Positions 43,473-51,845 of a stretch of DNA of 64,000 nt are shown here, piece by piece; within the stretch, counting starts at the first letter, position 1, and the number at the start of each line of letters is the position of its first letter. This DNA comes from Alphaproteobacteria bacterium. GTDB taxonomy: Bacteria; Pseudomonadota; Alphaproteobacteria; Micavibrionales; UBA2020. The stretch spans positions 124,001 through 188,000 of the forward strand of contig JAEUKT010000003.1 in the NCBI GenBank assembly GCA_016794125.1, written 5' to 3'. The translations under genes and the position numbers were made by a program. The notes under the pieces are model-generated. The model had not been told where the DNA came from, made no database searches, and was given only the letters and a program-made list of their open reading frames with translations.

Positions 43473-44447
43473 CTATTTCACGCGATCTGCCAAGGTGCTG
43501 ACGGCCGAAGCGAAATAGGAGGATTTATTCCATTTGAGCAGCGTCCGATAATTTTCATATACCAGAAAAGCTGTTGTCCCCTCGCCGTTGGGCTGGACGA
43601 CCGAAGCCATATATTCGCCCTCGAACGGCACAGGTTTGCCGTTTTCAAGGCGGATGCCCTTGTCATGCCATTGCTGGATGGTTTGTGTGTTATTCACGCC
43701 CAGCAGCGACCGGTCAATGCTGTGCGGCACGGTCACCCTGCGCCCCCAGACCGCGCCCTTTTTCCAGCCGCTTTGCGACAGGTAATTCGCGGCCGAAGCA
43801 AAGACATCGGCCTCCGTCGTCCAGATGTCGCGTTTGCCGTCCTTGTTGAAATCGACGGCGAATTTCAGGAAGCTGGAGGGCATAAACTGGCTCTGCCCCA
43901 TCGCGCCTGCCCATGAGCCCTTCATTTTCGAATGGCTGATATGTTCCGCGTCCAGAATATGCAGCGCCTTGAACAGCTCGCCCCGGAAATAATCGCTGCG
44001 GCGGCCGTCATAGGCCAACGTCGCCAGCGCGTTCACGACATCGAAACCGCCGGTATTCGTGCCATAGCTTGTTTCAATCCCCCACAGGGCGACGATGAAT
44101 TGCTTATCGACCCCATAGGTTTCCTCGACCCTTTGCAGGGTCTTGCGGAAATAGGCCATCTTTGCGCGGCCTTTTTGCACGCGGTCGGGGTTCACGGCCT
44201 TGGCCAGGTATGCGTCAATCGTCACCGTGCCTTCCGGCTGCTTGCGATCAAGCTCCAGGATGCGCGGGATCGGCTGCAGCGTATCGGGCAGTGCGCGGGC
44301 GATGGTATCCGCCGATATCTTTTGGGCGGCGGCCTCCACGCGCAATTCCTTGAGCCATGATTTAAAATCCTGCGTCGCAGCGGACGCAGGCAAAGACGAG
44401 AAGCCGATGGTAAAAGCAGCCAGCGCCGCGCAAATCATGAATCGCAA
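43473..44447 (-). CDS. mltB: Lytic murein transglycosylase B family protein
   Basis: A 324-residue protein with a signal peptide (CAALAAFTIGFSSLPASAAT). The MltB core has FIVALWGIETSYGTNTGGFD with the catalytic Glu, then LATLAYDGRRSDYFRGELFK, SWAGAMGQSQFMPSSFLKFA and DFNKDGKRDIWTTEADVFAS. It cleaves peptidoglycan in the periplasm. It lacks a lipobox and resembles the soluble alphaproteobacterial MltB group. TTG at 44447 is the likely start, since AGGGG lies seven bases before it; ATG 44438 is possible. It joins rlpA and dacA in a cell-wall block. Confidence 0.93.
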   Translation of the reverse strand: MRFMICAALAAFTIGFSSLPASAATQDFKSWLKELRVEAAAQKISADTIARALPDTLQPIPRILELDRKQPEGTVTIDAYLAKAVNPDRVQKGRAKMAYFRKTLQRVEETYGVDKQFIVALWGIETSYGTNTGGFDVVNALATLAYDGRRSDYFRGELFKALHILDAEHISHSKMKGSWAGAMGQSQFMPSSFLKFAVDFNKDGKRDIWTTEADVFASAANYLSQSGWKKGAVWGRRVTVPHSIDRSLLGVNNTQTIQQWHDKGIRLENGKPVPFEGEYMASVVQPNGEGTTAFLVYENYRTLLKWNKSSYFASAVSTLADRVK

Positions 44448-44556
44448 TGAAATTCCCCTTTTCGTGTTTATTTTAAAGAAGTTAGGCGTTCAAAGTCAAA
44501 CATCAATAAACGCGGAAGTTGCCAGCACCCTGCAGCTATAGTAGAAGAAAACGGAT

Positions 44557-44646
44557 GGATGGGTGGCCGAGTGGTTTATGGCTCTAGTCTTGAAAACTAG
44601 CGTGGGCGAAAGTTCACCGTGAGTTCGAATCTCACCCCATCCGCCA
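44557..44646 (+). tRNA. tRNA-Ser (anticodon TGA)
   Basis: A 90-base gene ending in an encoded CCA. The acceptor stem pairs GGATGGG (44557-44563) with CCCATCC (44636-44642), with G as discriminator. The anticodon stem CTAGT/ACTAG closes the loop CTTGAAA, anticodon TGA. A long variable arm and the T arm with TTCGAAT follow, as expected for serine. It reads UCA codons. Its 3' end is copied imperfectly at 48222-48244. Confidence 0.97.
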
Positions 44647-44894
44647 TTCAGTCATGGGTTTGCCCCATGCTGAGAGACACCGCGCACAAATGCGCACGTG
44701 TGGCGCACATTCTCGAAGCCTCTCTTTTTGCCCCCCCCTTGAGAATCCCCAATTCTGCGAGAAAAGCCACGCATTCTCATTGAGGTTGTTTTCGAGTGTG
44801 GCAAATTTCAAAGGATTGCCGTAGAGGCCAGAGCAACAGTATTATACTGCGTTGTGCTTTTATTATCCTTTCATGAACACTTTTGTTTACTCAT

Positions 44895-47345
44895 ATGATC
44901 AACACTCAAGGCCTTTCACAACAAGAAGCTTCTACCCGGTTAAATACCGATGGCCCGAACGAGCTGCCGCGCGAAGGCCACCGGACGCCATGGAAGATTA
45001 TCCGGAGCGTTATCAGCGAACCGATGTTTGCCCTGCTTTTGGCCGCAGGCTCCATCTATCTGGTTTTAGGCGACATACAGGAGTCGCTTGTACTTGTCGG
45101 ATTTGTGACGCTTTCCGTTGGCATTACCGTTATACAGGAATTCCGCAGCGAGCGTGTACTCGACGCCTTACGCGATATGACCAGCCCCCGCGCCCTAGTG
45201 ATACGTGACGGACAGCCAAAGCGCATTGCCGGTCGTGATGTCGTACGCGGAGATCTGCTCATCGTGAATGAAGGCGACCGCGTTCCGGCGGATGCTTTCG
45301 TAATCTCAGGCGATGCCTTGCAGGCGGATGAATCTCTATTGACCGGAGAATCTTTGGCCGTACGCAAGCATCCTGCGCAGGAGCTCCCAGATATTTTTCC
45401 TGCGCCAGGCGGCGAGGATTTACCCTACATTTACGCAGGAACACTGATTGTACGCGGCGGTGGGCGCGCTATCGTCTGCGCCACAGGCCTGCACAGCGAA
45501 ATTGGGAAAATAGGCCAGGCGCTTGCATCGATTGAAATGGAACAGCCACGCCTCAGAATGCAGACGGGACGCATTGTGCGCTTGTTTGCCATAGGCGCTC
45601 TTTTATTCAGTGCTGGCTTGGCCTTGCTCAATGGATTCCTGCATGGCAACTGGTTATCAGCCATTCTGGCTGGGATTGCACTGGGCATGTCGCTTCTGCC
45701 CGAAGAGTTTCCGCTAGTGCTAACGGTATTTATGGTCATGGGCGCATGGCGCATATCGAAAGCAAGAGTTTTGACGCGCAAAGCCGCCGCCATAGAAACC
45801 TTGGGCTCGGCCACCGTGCTTTGTACAGACAAAACAGGGACACTCACGCAAAACAGGATGTCTATTGCAGAGCTTCGCAAGAATACGCCCGATGTCGTAG
45901 AAACCGGAGCCCACGCAAGTCAAAAAGAAAGCCACGATCCAGTTGATCTTGCTTTCCTGACAGCCGCACAACTGCAGAAAAGCCCAGAAAAACTCCGCCA
46001 CTATGGCCTGACGCCAGACTTTCTGGCCATGACGAATATTTATTCGGAGAACGGAAAGTGTTTCGCGGCTGCCAAAGGAGCGCCCGAAACGATCATGCGG
46101 CTTTGCCGGATGGATGGGCAACAGGCAGCAGATATACGCGCCGCCATGGAAGATATGGCCGCACGCGGCATGCGCGTACTCGCTGTGGCAAAATCTGATA
46201 ATATTGCGACGCCATTTCCTGATACGCCTGTGGATCTTTTTTTCCGGTTCTCCGGTCTAGTAGGGCTTGCAGATCCTTTACGCGAGACTGTTCCGGAGGC
46301 CGTGAAAGAAGCACAAAATGCTGGCATTAAAGTTATCATGATCACCGGCGACTACCCGACGACAGCAAAGTCTATAGCCACACAGGCCGGCATTACTGCG
46401 GAAAAAGTAATGACGGGCGCTGATCTGGAAAAGATGACATACGAAGAACTGCGGTCGATCTTGAAGGGCGATTGCATTTTCGCCCGCATCATGCCGCAAC
46501 AAAAACTGCGCATTGTGAATGCCTTAAAGGCGAACGGAGAAATCGTTGCCATGACAGGAGATGGCGTCAATGACGCACCCTCCCTGAAAGCAGCTCATAT
46601 TGGCATTGCCATGGGCGGACGCGGCACTGACGTTGCACGCGAAGCCTCCTCCATTGTCTTACTGGATGACGATTTCAATTCCCTCGTCCGGACAATCCGC
46701 CTCGGCAGACGCATCTACGATAACATCAGAAAGGCCTTTCTTTATATCCTCTCCGTGCACGTTCCCATTATCGGCCTCTCCACGCTGCCAATCCTGTTCA
46801 ACAAGCCTCTTATTCTGACACCGATCCTCATTGCATTCCTCGAAATGGTCATCGATCCCGCATGCTCTGTCGTCCTGGAAGCAGAAGAAGAGGAAGAAAA
46901 TATCATGAAGATCCCACCCCGCGATCCAAACGCATCCATTCTCTCCAGAGAAATTCTTGGTTTAGGGTTTATTCAGGGAATGCTGGCTTTTGTCATGGCC
47001 GGTGGCTTGTGGTTTTATGCTTCAGCCAAAAACTTACCGGAAGACGAAATCAGATCCCTTATATTTGCAACGCTTGTTACCATTAACCTAGCGCTGATTC
47101 TTGCAAACAGGTCGTTCAGCACCTCCCTCGTTTCCGCGTTTAAACGGCCCAATCCGTTCCTGTGGAAAGGTGCTGGGGGTATTCTATGCATCTTTGGTAT
47201 AGCCATGTTCTGGCCCCCGGCGCAGCGCCTTTTCCATTTCGGCCCATTGCATGGCCATGATGTCACCATCGCAATACTGGCGGGAATGACCCTATTGCTC
47301 GTGCTGGAATGGCTGAAATCAATATGGAGAAAACTTAAGTTATAG
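44895..47345 (+). CDS. P-type cation-transporting ATPase (P2-like)
   Basis: An 816-residue membrane pump. The N-terminal cation-ATPase domain is GLSQQEASTRLNTDGPNELP, the actuator motif TGES is at 150-153, and the membrane proline motif is LLPEEFPLVLTVFMVMGAWR. The phosphorylation site is Asp312 in LCTDKTGTLTQNRMS, and the hinge is MTGDGVNDAPSLKAAHIGIA. The PEEFP motif differs from the PEGLP of calcium pumps, and metal-binding cysteines are absent, so calcium or another hard cation is likelier than copper or zinc, but specificity is not known. ATG 44895 is chosen over TTG 44883; no clear ribosome site is seen for either. Confidence 0.88.
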   Translation: MINTQGLSQQEASTRLNTDGPNELPREGHRTPWKIIRSVISEPMFALLLAAGSIYLVLGDIQESLVLVGFVTLSVGITVIQEFRSERVLDALRDMTSPRALVIRDGQPKRIAGRDVVRGDLLIVNEGDRVPADAFVISGDALQADESLLTGESLAVRKHPAQELPDIFPAPGGEDLPYIYAGTLIVRGGGRAIVCATGLHSEIGKIGQALASIEMEQPRLRMQTGRIVRLFAIGALLFSAGLALLNGFLHGNWLSAILAGIALGMSLLPEEFPLVLTVFMVMGAWRISKARVLTRKAAAIETLGSATVLCTDKTGTLTQNRMSIAELRKNTPDVVETGAHASQKESHDPVDLAFLTAAQLQKSPEKLRHYGLTPDFLAMTNIYSENGKCFAAAKGAPETIMRLCRMDGQQAADIRAAMEDMAARGMRVLAVAKSDNIATPFPDTPVDLFFRFSGLVGLADPLRETVPEAVKEAQNAGIKVIMITGDYPTTAKSIATQAGITAEKVMTGADLEKMTYEELRSILKGDCIFARIMPQQKLRIVNALKANGEIVAMTGDGVNDAPSLKAAHIGIAMGGRGTDVAREASSIVLLDDDFNSLVRTIRLGRRIYDNIRKAFLYILSVHVPIIGLSTLPILFNKPLILTPILIAFLEMVIDPACSVVLEAEEEEENIMKIPPRDPNASILSREILGLGFIQGMLAFVMAGGLWFYASAKNLPEDEIRSLIFATLVTINLALILANRSFSTSLVSAFKRPNPFLWKGAGGILCIFGIAMFWPPAQRLFHFGPLHGHDVTIAILAGMTLLLVLEWLKSIWRKLKL

Positions 47346-47457
47346 TAGCCGGCGCAATGCCTACTGGCTGGAGCTATTGCTTGGATAAAGGCTGTTATCA
47401 TGTCTTGCTCCCCTTGGTTTTCTCAAGTACAATTTGCATATAAAACAGGATAGCGTC

Positions 47458-47994
47458 ATGCCCATTATGCAGAAAATTCGCACTTATCATGCTATACTCG
47501 CTGTCTTATCTCTCCTGGCGTATATTACAGGTGAGTTAGGTATCATTCATTCCTGGCTTGGATACGGCGTTGCCATGGTTATTGCGTTCCGCTTGTTATG
47601 GGCATTAAGCGGCAATCCCCATGTTGGGCTAATACGCTTTTATCCTTCCTTTGAGGGACTCAACCTCACCAACATTTTTACACACTCCTCAATTTCTAAA
47701 ATATTTATGCTGGGAATTGCACTCAACCTCATAGCAGCAACAACTACAGGTATTGTCATTGATAAAGGCAGAAGTATTGGGCTTGCCAATACTGAAATAG
47801 TGGCCAATGCCCATGCTGATGATAATGGGCACCACAAAAAAAGTGAAAGCTTCTATGAGGAAGCCTTAGAAGAAGTTCATGAGTTCTTTGCTAATTTCCT
47901 GCTTCTTTTTGTAGGGATGCATGTAAGCTATCTGCTGCTCTTCAAGTTCCCTCTCGCAAAATTCATGTTGTTCCTGAACAAGCCTAGAAAATAG
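47458..47994 (+). CDS. b561-type cytochrome, di-haem membrane protein
   Basis: A 178-residue protein with four hydrophobic helices and histidines placed for two haems: TYHAILAVLSLLAYITG (His10), LGIIHSWLGYGVAMVIAFRL (His31), HEFFANFLLLFVGMHVSYLL (His141 and His155). This fits the cytochrome b561/hydrogenase-type cytochrome b group that moves electrons across the inner membrane. The region before the last helices is His- and Glu-rich (AHADDNGHHKKSESFYEEAL). ATG 47458 is preferred because CAGGA precedes it. It follows the ATPase by 112 bases and shares its AT-rich composition. Confidence 0.8.
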   Translation: MPIMQKIRTYHAILAVLSLLAYITGELGIIHSWLGYGVAMVIAFRLLWALSGNPHVGLIRFYPSFEGLNLTNIFTHSSISKIFMLGIALNLIAATTTGIVIDKGRSIGLANTEIVANAHADDNGHHKKSESFYEEALEEVHEFFANFLLLFVGMHVSYLLLFKFPLAKFMLFLNKPRK

Positions 47995-48315
47995 GAGCGC
48001 AAGGCTTTTGATAGTGATTACCTTGTGGAAGAGTAATGGAAAATTTTCAGACCATAAGACTGCGTGCTTTTTGAAGCAGCCAGGCAGGCAAAACTAACTT
48101 TTCTCAGAGTCTGAGAGCTGATCACGAAAGCATTACAAAAGGCATATATTTGTTATTTTTCAATAGATTGCACCTTTAATTCATAATAGAATGACAAAAG
48201 TTTCGTTTTACTGCTCTTGGTTTCGAATCTCACTCCCACCGCCACCCCTGCCCGACAATCTTCCTAGATAATACCCGCGCCCGCCGTTACACTTGAAACG
48301 GGACAGGAGCTTTCG
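47995..48315. other. AT-rich gap ending in the tRNA 3'-end remnant
   Basis: No protein gene is visible here. The left part is AT-rich. At 48222-48244 it contains the partial tRNA-Ser copy (T-loop side, acceptor strand and CCA) without the rest of a tRNA. After this copy the sequence returns to the GC-rich composition of the core, a sharp switch consistent with an insertion boundary. Confidence 0.6.
48222..48244 (+). repeat. tRNA-Ser 3'-end remnant, possible attachment site
   Basis: TTCGAATCTCAC followed by TCCCACCGCCA. Twelve bases match the tRNA-Ser T arm exactly, then three mismatches occur before the shared CCGCCA. Only the 3' half of a tRNA is present. It could be a right-hand attachment site or the remains of a second serine tRNA. 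Confidence 0.6.
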
Positions 48316-49254
48316 ATGCTGCAATTTTTGACCGCATTTATTTTATGCCTCGCGCTGCAGGTGCCGCCCGCGCAGGCGGAAACACCTGCGGCGGCAGAAA
48401 AAACCGCTCCCGCACCGGACACGAAAAAAAGCCCCACGATCAACCTGTATGTGCCGCCCGAAGCCGCGAAGGCGGAGGAGATTTATGACGGCATCGTCAA
48501 GAACCTGACCAAGGAACAGCAGGACCTGATCAAGGCCTATGAAAGCGACTTCGCGAAGACCGCAGATGTGGAAATGCAGATTGCGTCCACCGCGCTGAAA
48601 CTCAAATACTGCTCCGAACATGATAGCGCGATTGCGAAAAATCCCGGAAAATACACATCAAATTTCAATATCTATCGTAACCAGCTGCAGGCGCAGCAGC
48701 GCGACGAGCGCCTTAAAATTCGCAAGCGGCAGATGGAGGAGATCACGTTTATCGACCAGAAAACGCTCGACGGCCATTTTGATTATACGGCGAACCTTGT
48801 ATTTCAGGTCGGCTTCCAGATCGTGAAAATGAATTACGAGAAGGGTGAATTCAAGAAAACGGATTGTGCCGCCGTTGCGGAAAGCCTGAACGCGGCGGCA
48901 AAACTGGGCAACCCGATCACCGGCACCATCGAAACCGCGCCCGACAAGCTGCAGGAAATCCAGCGGCTGGCCAACAACAACGATCCCGAAGGCATGTTCA
49001 TGCTGGGCATGCTGCAAATCACCGGCAACGGCATGCCGAAAAATGCCGTTTCAGGCCTGAACTGGCTGAAAAAAGCCGCCGATAAAGGTCATGAGCGGGC
49101 GCAGCTGGTGCTGGGCGTCGGCATGACGACCGATATGTTCGGCATTCCGCCCGACCCGCAGGAAGCTCAATTCTGGCTGGAAAAAGCGGCGGCGCAGGGC
49201 AATGCGCAGGCCGAAGCCGCACTCGAAAAACTGAGCAAATCCGGTAAAAAATAG
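48316..49254 (+). CDS. Exported protein with C-terminal Sel1 repeats
   Basis: A 312-residue protein. Residues 1-21 form a signal peptide (LTAFILCLALQVPPAQA). The central 150 residues are helical and charged (KNLTKEQQDLIKAYESDFAK) with no known domain. Two Sel1-like repeats end it: PEGMFMLGMLQITGNGMPKN and ERAQLVLGVGMTTDMFGIPP, then EAQFWLEKAAAQGNAQAEAA. It is likely a periplasmic scaffold. ACAGGAG precedes the ATG. It lies just beyond the putative island boundary and has core-like GC content. Confidence 0.82.
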   Translation: MLQFLTAFILCLALQVPPAQAETPAAAEKTAPAPDTKKSPTINLYVPPEAAKAEEIYDGIVKNLTKEQQDLIKAYESDFAKTADVEMQIASTALKLKYCSEHDSAIAKNPGKYTSNFNIYRNQLQAQQRDERLKIRKRQMEEITFIDQKTLDGHFDYTANLVFQVGFQIVKMNYEKGEFKKTDCAAVAESLNAAAKLGNPITGTIETAPDKLQEIQRLANNNDPEGMFMLGMLQITGNGMPKNAVSGLNWLKKAADKGHERAQLVLGVGMTTDMFGIPPDPQEAQFWLEKAAAQGNAQAEAALEKLSKSGKK

Positions 49255-49255
49255 T

Positions 49256-49816
49256 TTAAGGCTTGGGCGAGCCCGGCAGCTTGAATTTTCCGGCTGCGCC
49301 TTTTTTCAGCTGCTCCAGCCGGCTGGCGGCTGCGGCGCGCGCGGCGGCTTCCTGTGCGGCGATGCCGTGCAGGCGTTCATGTTCCGCCAGTTCGGCGCGG
49401 CGGTCTTCGATCATCGCCATCATGCCGGGATTGTGCTCGGCATAATCGACAGGCGTGCGTCCATGATCGTCTTTCACATCCATCGATGCGCCGCGGTTCA
49501 GAAGCGCGGCAGCCGTTTCGTGATGGTTGCCGCTGATCGCCCATGTCAGCGCGGGCTTGTTATCGGTGCCGCCTGCATCGATATCCGCGCCGCGCTGCAG
49601 CAGCAATTCGACAACTTCGGTATGGCCTGAAAATGCGGCCCAGGTGATCGCGCGCGCATTGATGTTGTCGCGCGCATTGACGATACCACCTTCGAACTGA
49701 TCCAGCATGTCACGCACAAATGCGATGTCACCGCGCTGGGCAGCGGTGCAAAAACCTTCCACTTCTTCCGGAGACGGCAGGCGCGCGGCGGGATCGAACG
49801 GCTTGAGGGATGACAT
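49256..49816 (-). CDS. Ankyrin-repeat protein
   Basis: A 186-residue soluble protein. Ankyrin repeats span about residues 18-135: GDIAFVRDMLDQFEGGIVNA, ITWAAFSGHTEVVELLLQRG, ADIDAGGTDNKPALTWAISG and HHETAAALLNRGASMDVKDD, then HGRTPVDYAEHNPG. The C-terminus is a helix rich in Ala and Arg. It is a protein-interaction module of unknown partner. It converges with the Sel1 gene, separated by one base. Confidence 0.88.
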   Translation of the reverse strand: MSSLKPFDPAARLPSPEEVEGFCTAAQRGDIAFVRDMLDQFEGGIVNARDNINARAITWAAFSGHTEVVELLLQRGADIDAGGTDNKPALTWAISGNHHETAAALLNRGASMDVKDDHGRTPVDYAEHNPGMMAMIEDRRAELAEHERLHGIAAQEAAARAAAASRLEQLKKGAAGKFKLPGSPKP

Positions 49817-49928
49817 GATAAAATGCCCTGAAAATGCGTTTATGTATGAACGCAGGCATTATGCAAGATTCGCGCGGTAAATCTACCCCGCAAACGCGCG
49901 GTTTTTAAATACCATAAGCAGGTAAAAA

Positions 49929-50450
49929 TTAGCCGTGACGGAAATTCTGCGGCTGCGGGCGTGGAATGGCGACCTGCTGCAGCAGTTGCGTGTTGTTCAC
50001 GACCTGAACGGGCTGTACATCGCGGGCGACGGTATTAAAGCGGTGCTGAAGGTTCATTTCCTTCATCTTGTCGCGCGCCTGTTGCAGCAGTTCGCCGGGC
50101 ACGAAGCCATAGAACTGGCTGCGTTCGCGGCGGTCCGGCACGCGGCGGATATCAAGGCCGGGCCATTCGAATTTGTTCACTTCGTTCGCCATGATCCACG
50201 ATTTTTCGCTGTCGAGGCCGAGGCGCGCCTTGGTTTCCGGCGGGATCAGGATCGACTCTTCGGGGTAAAACGGCGCGGTATGCGTGATCGGCGCGACATA
50301 GACGTATTTTTTGTCGTCTTCGTTGCGCACGGCAAGAATAAGGCTGGGGCGGAATTTTTCGCCGTGGTCCTGCCCCATGCGCGCCTGACGCGCCCAGAGA
50401 TAACCGTAGCGGACGACCATGCCGGGTTTCGGGTCAACGTAAATGGTCAT
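49929..50450 (-). CDS. MazF/PemK-like toxin
   Basis: A 173-residue protein. The N-terminal 125 residues match the PemK/MazF-like group common in alphaproteobacteria: KPGMVVRYGYLWARQARMGQ, EKFRPSLILAVRNED, YVYVAPITHTAPFYPEESIL, and SWIMANEVNKFEWPGLDIRR. The R-P loop and the A-P-I-T strand are the usual MazF active-site elements, so it may be an endoribonuclease. A glutamine- and proline-rich tail of about 45 residues is extra. The ATG at 50450 overlaps the stop of the antitoxin gene (ATGA); the longer frame from 50483 lies inside that gene. Confidence 0.8.
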   Translation of the reverse strand: MTIYVDPKPGMVVRYGYLWARQARMGQDHGEKFRPSLILAVRNEDDKKYVYVAPITHTAPFYPEESILIPPETKARLGLDSEKSWIMANEVNKFEWPGLDIRRVPDRRERSQFYGFVPGELLQQARDKMKEMNLQHRFNTVARDVQPVQVVNNTQLLQQVAIPRPQPQNFRHG

Positions 50451-50701
50451 TTCTTTTTCACCTCGTGGTCGAATTTCCTGCATTCTTCCGGAATTTCGCT
50501 GTTGAGGATCGCATCCAGATCATCGGCGCTGAGCTCGCTTACGTGGATCGCCTTCCGGCCGCTGTTTTGCAGCGCCTCGAAAAGCTCGTAAGGGATCATG
50601 ACGGCATGGGGCTTCCCGTGCTTGACGATGGTCACCGGATCGGCAACATCGTTCTTCACCAAATAGTCGTGCACGTCGATAAAATCGATCGTCTCAGGCA
50701 T
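50447..50701 (-). CDS. Phd/YefM-like antitoxin
   Basis: An 84-residue protein. The pattern NDVADPVTIVKHGKPHAVMI, then PYELFEALQ, matches the core of Phd/YefM antitoxins (V-x-I-x-K-x-G-K-P-x-A-V-x-x-P-Y-E). The acidic C-terminus (SADDLDAILNSEIPEECRKF) would bind the toxin. It would repress its own promoter as Phd proteins do. It is coupled to the MazF-like gene by an ATGA overlap, so the pairing is of a Phd-class antitoxin with a MazF-class toxin. Confidence 0.78.
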   Translation of the reverse strand: MPETIDFIDVHDYLVKNDVADPVTIVKHGKPHAVMIPYELFEALQNSGRKAIHVSELSADDLDAILNSEIPEECRKFDHEVKKK

Positions 50702-50844
50702 AGGTCTGTAAAATCCGTAACTTTGCGACTCCGTATCGCGCTCACTAGTATATAGAAATTATATTTCTGGAAAAGAAGATTATCATTTATATATGCAACG
50801 CAATGATTTCTTTACATTTTATTACCGTGATATAGGCTAAGACC

Positions 50845-51192
50845 ATGAAAATAAGGACCATTTATTTCAAAGTTCCGGATACTGCCAAGGCCGCCGCTTT
50901 CTGGTCAAAACTGCTCGCGACCGCCCCTCATAAGGACTTTGACGGGTGGAAAGAGATAAACTGCGGCAATATCCGGCTCGGCTTCCTGCAAAATCCGGGC
51001 GATGTCTTTACGGGCTCTGGCTGCGTTCCGGTTTTCGAGTTTCCCGACGATGCCCTGCCCGTCTATATTGCGCGTGCCCGTGAACTGGGCGCAGAGGTGA
51101 TCGTTGACGGGCTTGATGACCCCAACATGAAATCCATCGCCTTCCGCGACCCTTTCGGCCACGAATTCGAACTGTCGAGGTTTCATGATTAA
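50845..51192 (+). CDS. Glyoxalase/VOC-fold protein
   Basis: A 115-residue single-domain vicinal-oxygen-chelate protein: MKIRTIYFKVPDTAKAAAFW, INCGNIRLGFLQNP, CVPVFEFPDDALPVYIARAR and SIAFRDPFGHEFELSRFHD. The last segment is the usual D-P-x-G-x-x-x-E-L end. It probably dimerises; the substrate is unknown. It overlaps the next gene by eight bases. Confidence 0.88.
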   Translation: MKIRTIYFKVPDTAKAAAFWSKLLATAPHKDFDGWKEINCGNIRLGFLQNPGDVFTGSGCVPVFEFPDDALPVYIARARELGAEVIVDGLDDPNMKSIAFRDPFGHEFELSRFHD

Positions 51193-51841
51193 CGTCATCC
51201 GCCTGTGTGTTTTTGCCGCCATGATGTTTTGCAGTGCCGCCGTTTTTGCAGAAGACGCAAAACCGGTTGAACCAAAGCCGCAGGCAGCAGCGACAGAGGA
51301 ACATAAGCTGCCCGACAGCTATGCGGCCTGCAAAAAGGGCGCGCCCTACACCACGATCACCGAGCAGAAATGCATCTACATCGTGCCGGAGGATAAAAAT
51401 AACGGCGATGCGACCAAAGATTACCTGGCCTGCCGCATGACTTCGCCGCACTACGAATTCCTGAAAAAATTCACCTGTAAATACGAACCTTCCGAAGACC
51501 TCACACGCATGACGGCGCTGCGTTGCAAGCGTGAACATATGCCGGATGTGCTGCCGCCGTTCGAATACGAATGCAAATTCACGTTCTATAACCCCGACTA
51601 TGTCTTCCCCCTGAATTACCACGACTGCATGGCGAAAGAAGACCATAAGGAAGATGTAACGCCCGAGCTGAAGAAAATCTGCACGCTGACGACCACCTAT
51701 AACCCCGCCGTCGCGGGAGAATTCTTTTTCGACGACGACGAAGCAAACAAAATCATTGAAAAATGCCAGATCGCCGGCGGGCAGGCGCGCGTGATCGAAG
51801 GCGCATTCCCTGAATGCGTCCAGATATTCACCGAGCCGTAA
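51185..51841 (+). CDS. Cysteine-rich secreted protein of unknown function
   Basis: A 218-residue protein with a signal peptide (NVIRLCVFAAMMFCSAAVFA). The mature part has ten cysteines placed fairly evenly (AACKKG, QKCIYI, LACRMT, FTCKYE, LRCKRE, YECKFT, HDCMAK, KICTLT, EKCQIA, PECVQI), which suggests five disulphides in the periplasm. No family is recognised. It overlaps the VOC gene at its start and precedes the transporter by four bases, so all three are probably one transcript. Confidence 0.72.
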   Translation: MINVIRLCVFAAMMFCSAAVFAEDAKPVEPKPQAAATEEHKLPDSYAACKKGAPYTTITEQKCIYIVPEDKNNGDATKDYLACRMTSPHYEFLKKFTCKYEPSEDLTRMTALRCKREHMPDVLPPFEYECKFTFYNPDYVFPLNYHDCMAKEDHKEDVTPELKKICTLTTTYNPAVAGEFFFDDDEANKIIEKCQIAGGQARVIEGAFPECVQIFTEP

Positions 51842-51845
51842 CCGC

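Larger units (their letters stand above)
44647..48244. mobile_element. Candidate tRNA-Ser-associated genomic island
   Basis: The segment between the tRNA-Ser 3' end (repeat copy at 44624-44646) and an imperfect copy of the same 23 bases at 48222-48244 (20 of 23 identical, including the last six). It holds two genes that are AT-richer than neighbouring core genes. No integrase remains, so it would be an old, decayed insertion. Integration at a tRNA 3' end is a common habit of phages and islands. The repeats being imperfect is the main weakness of the case. Confidence 0.55.
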
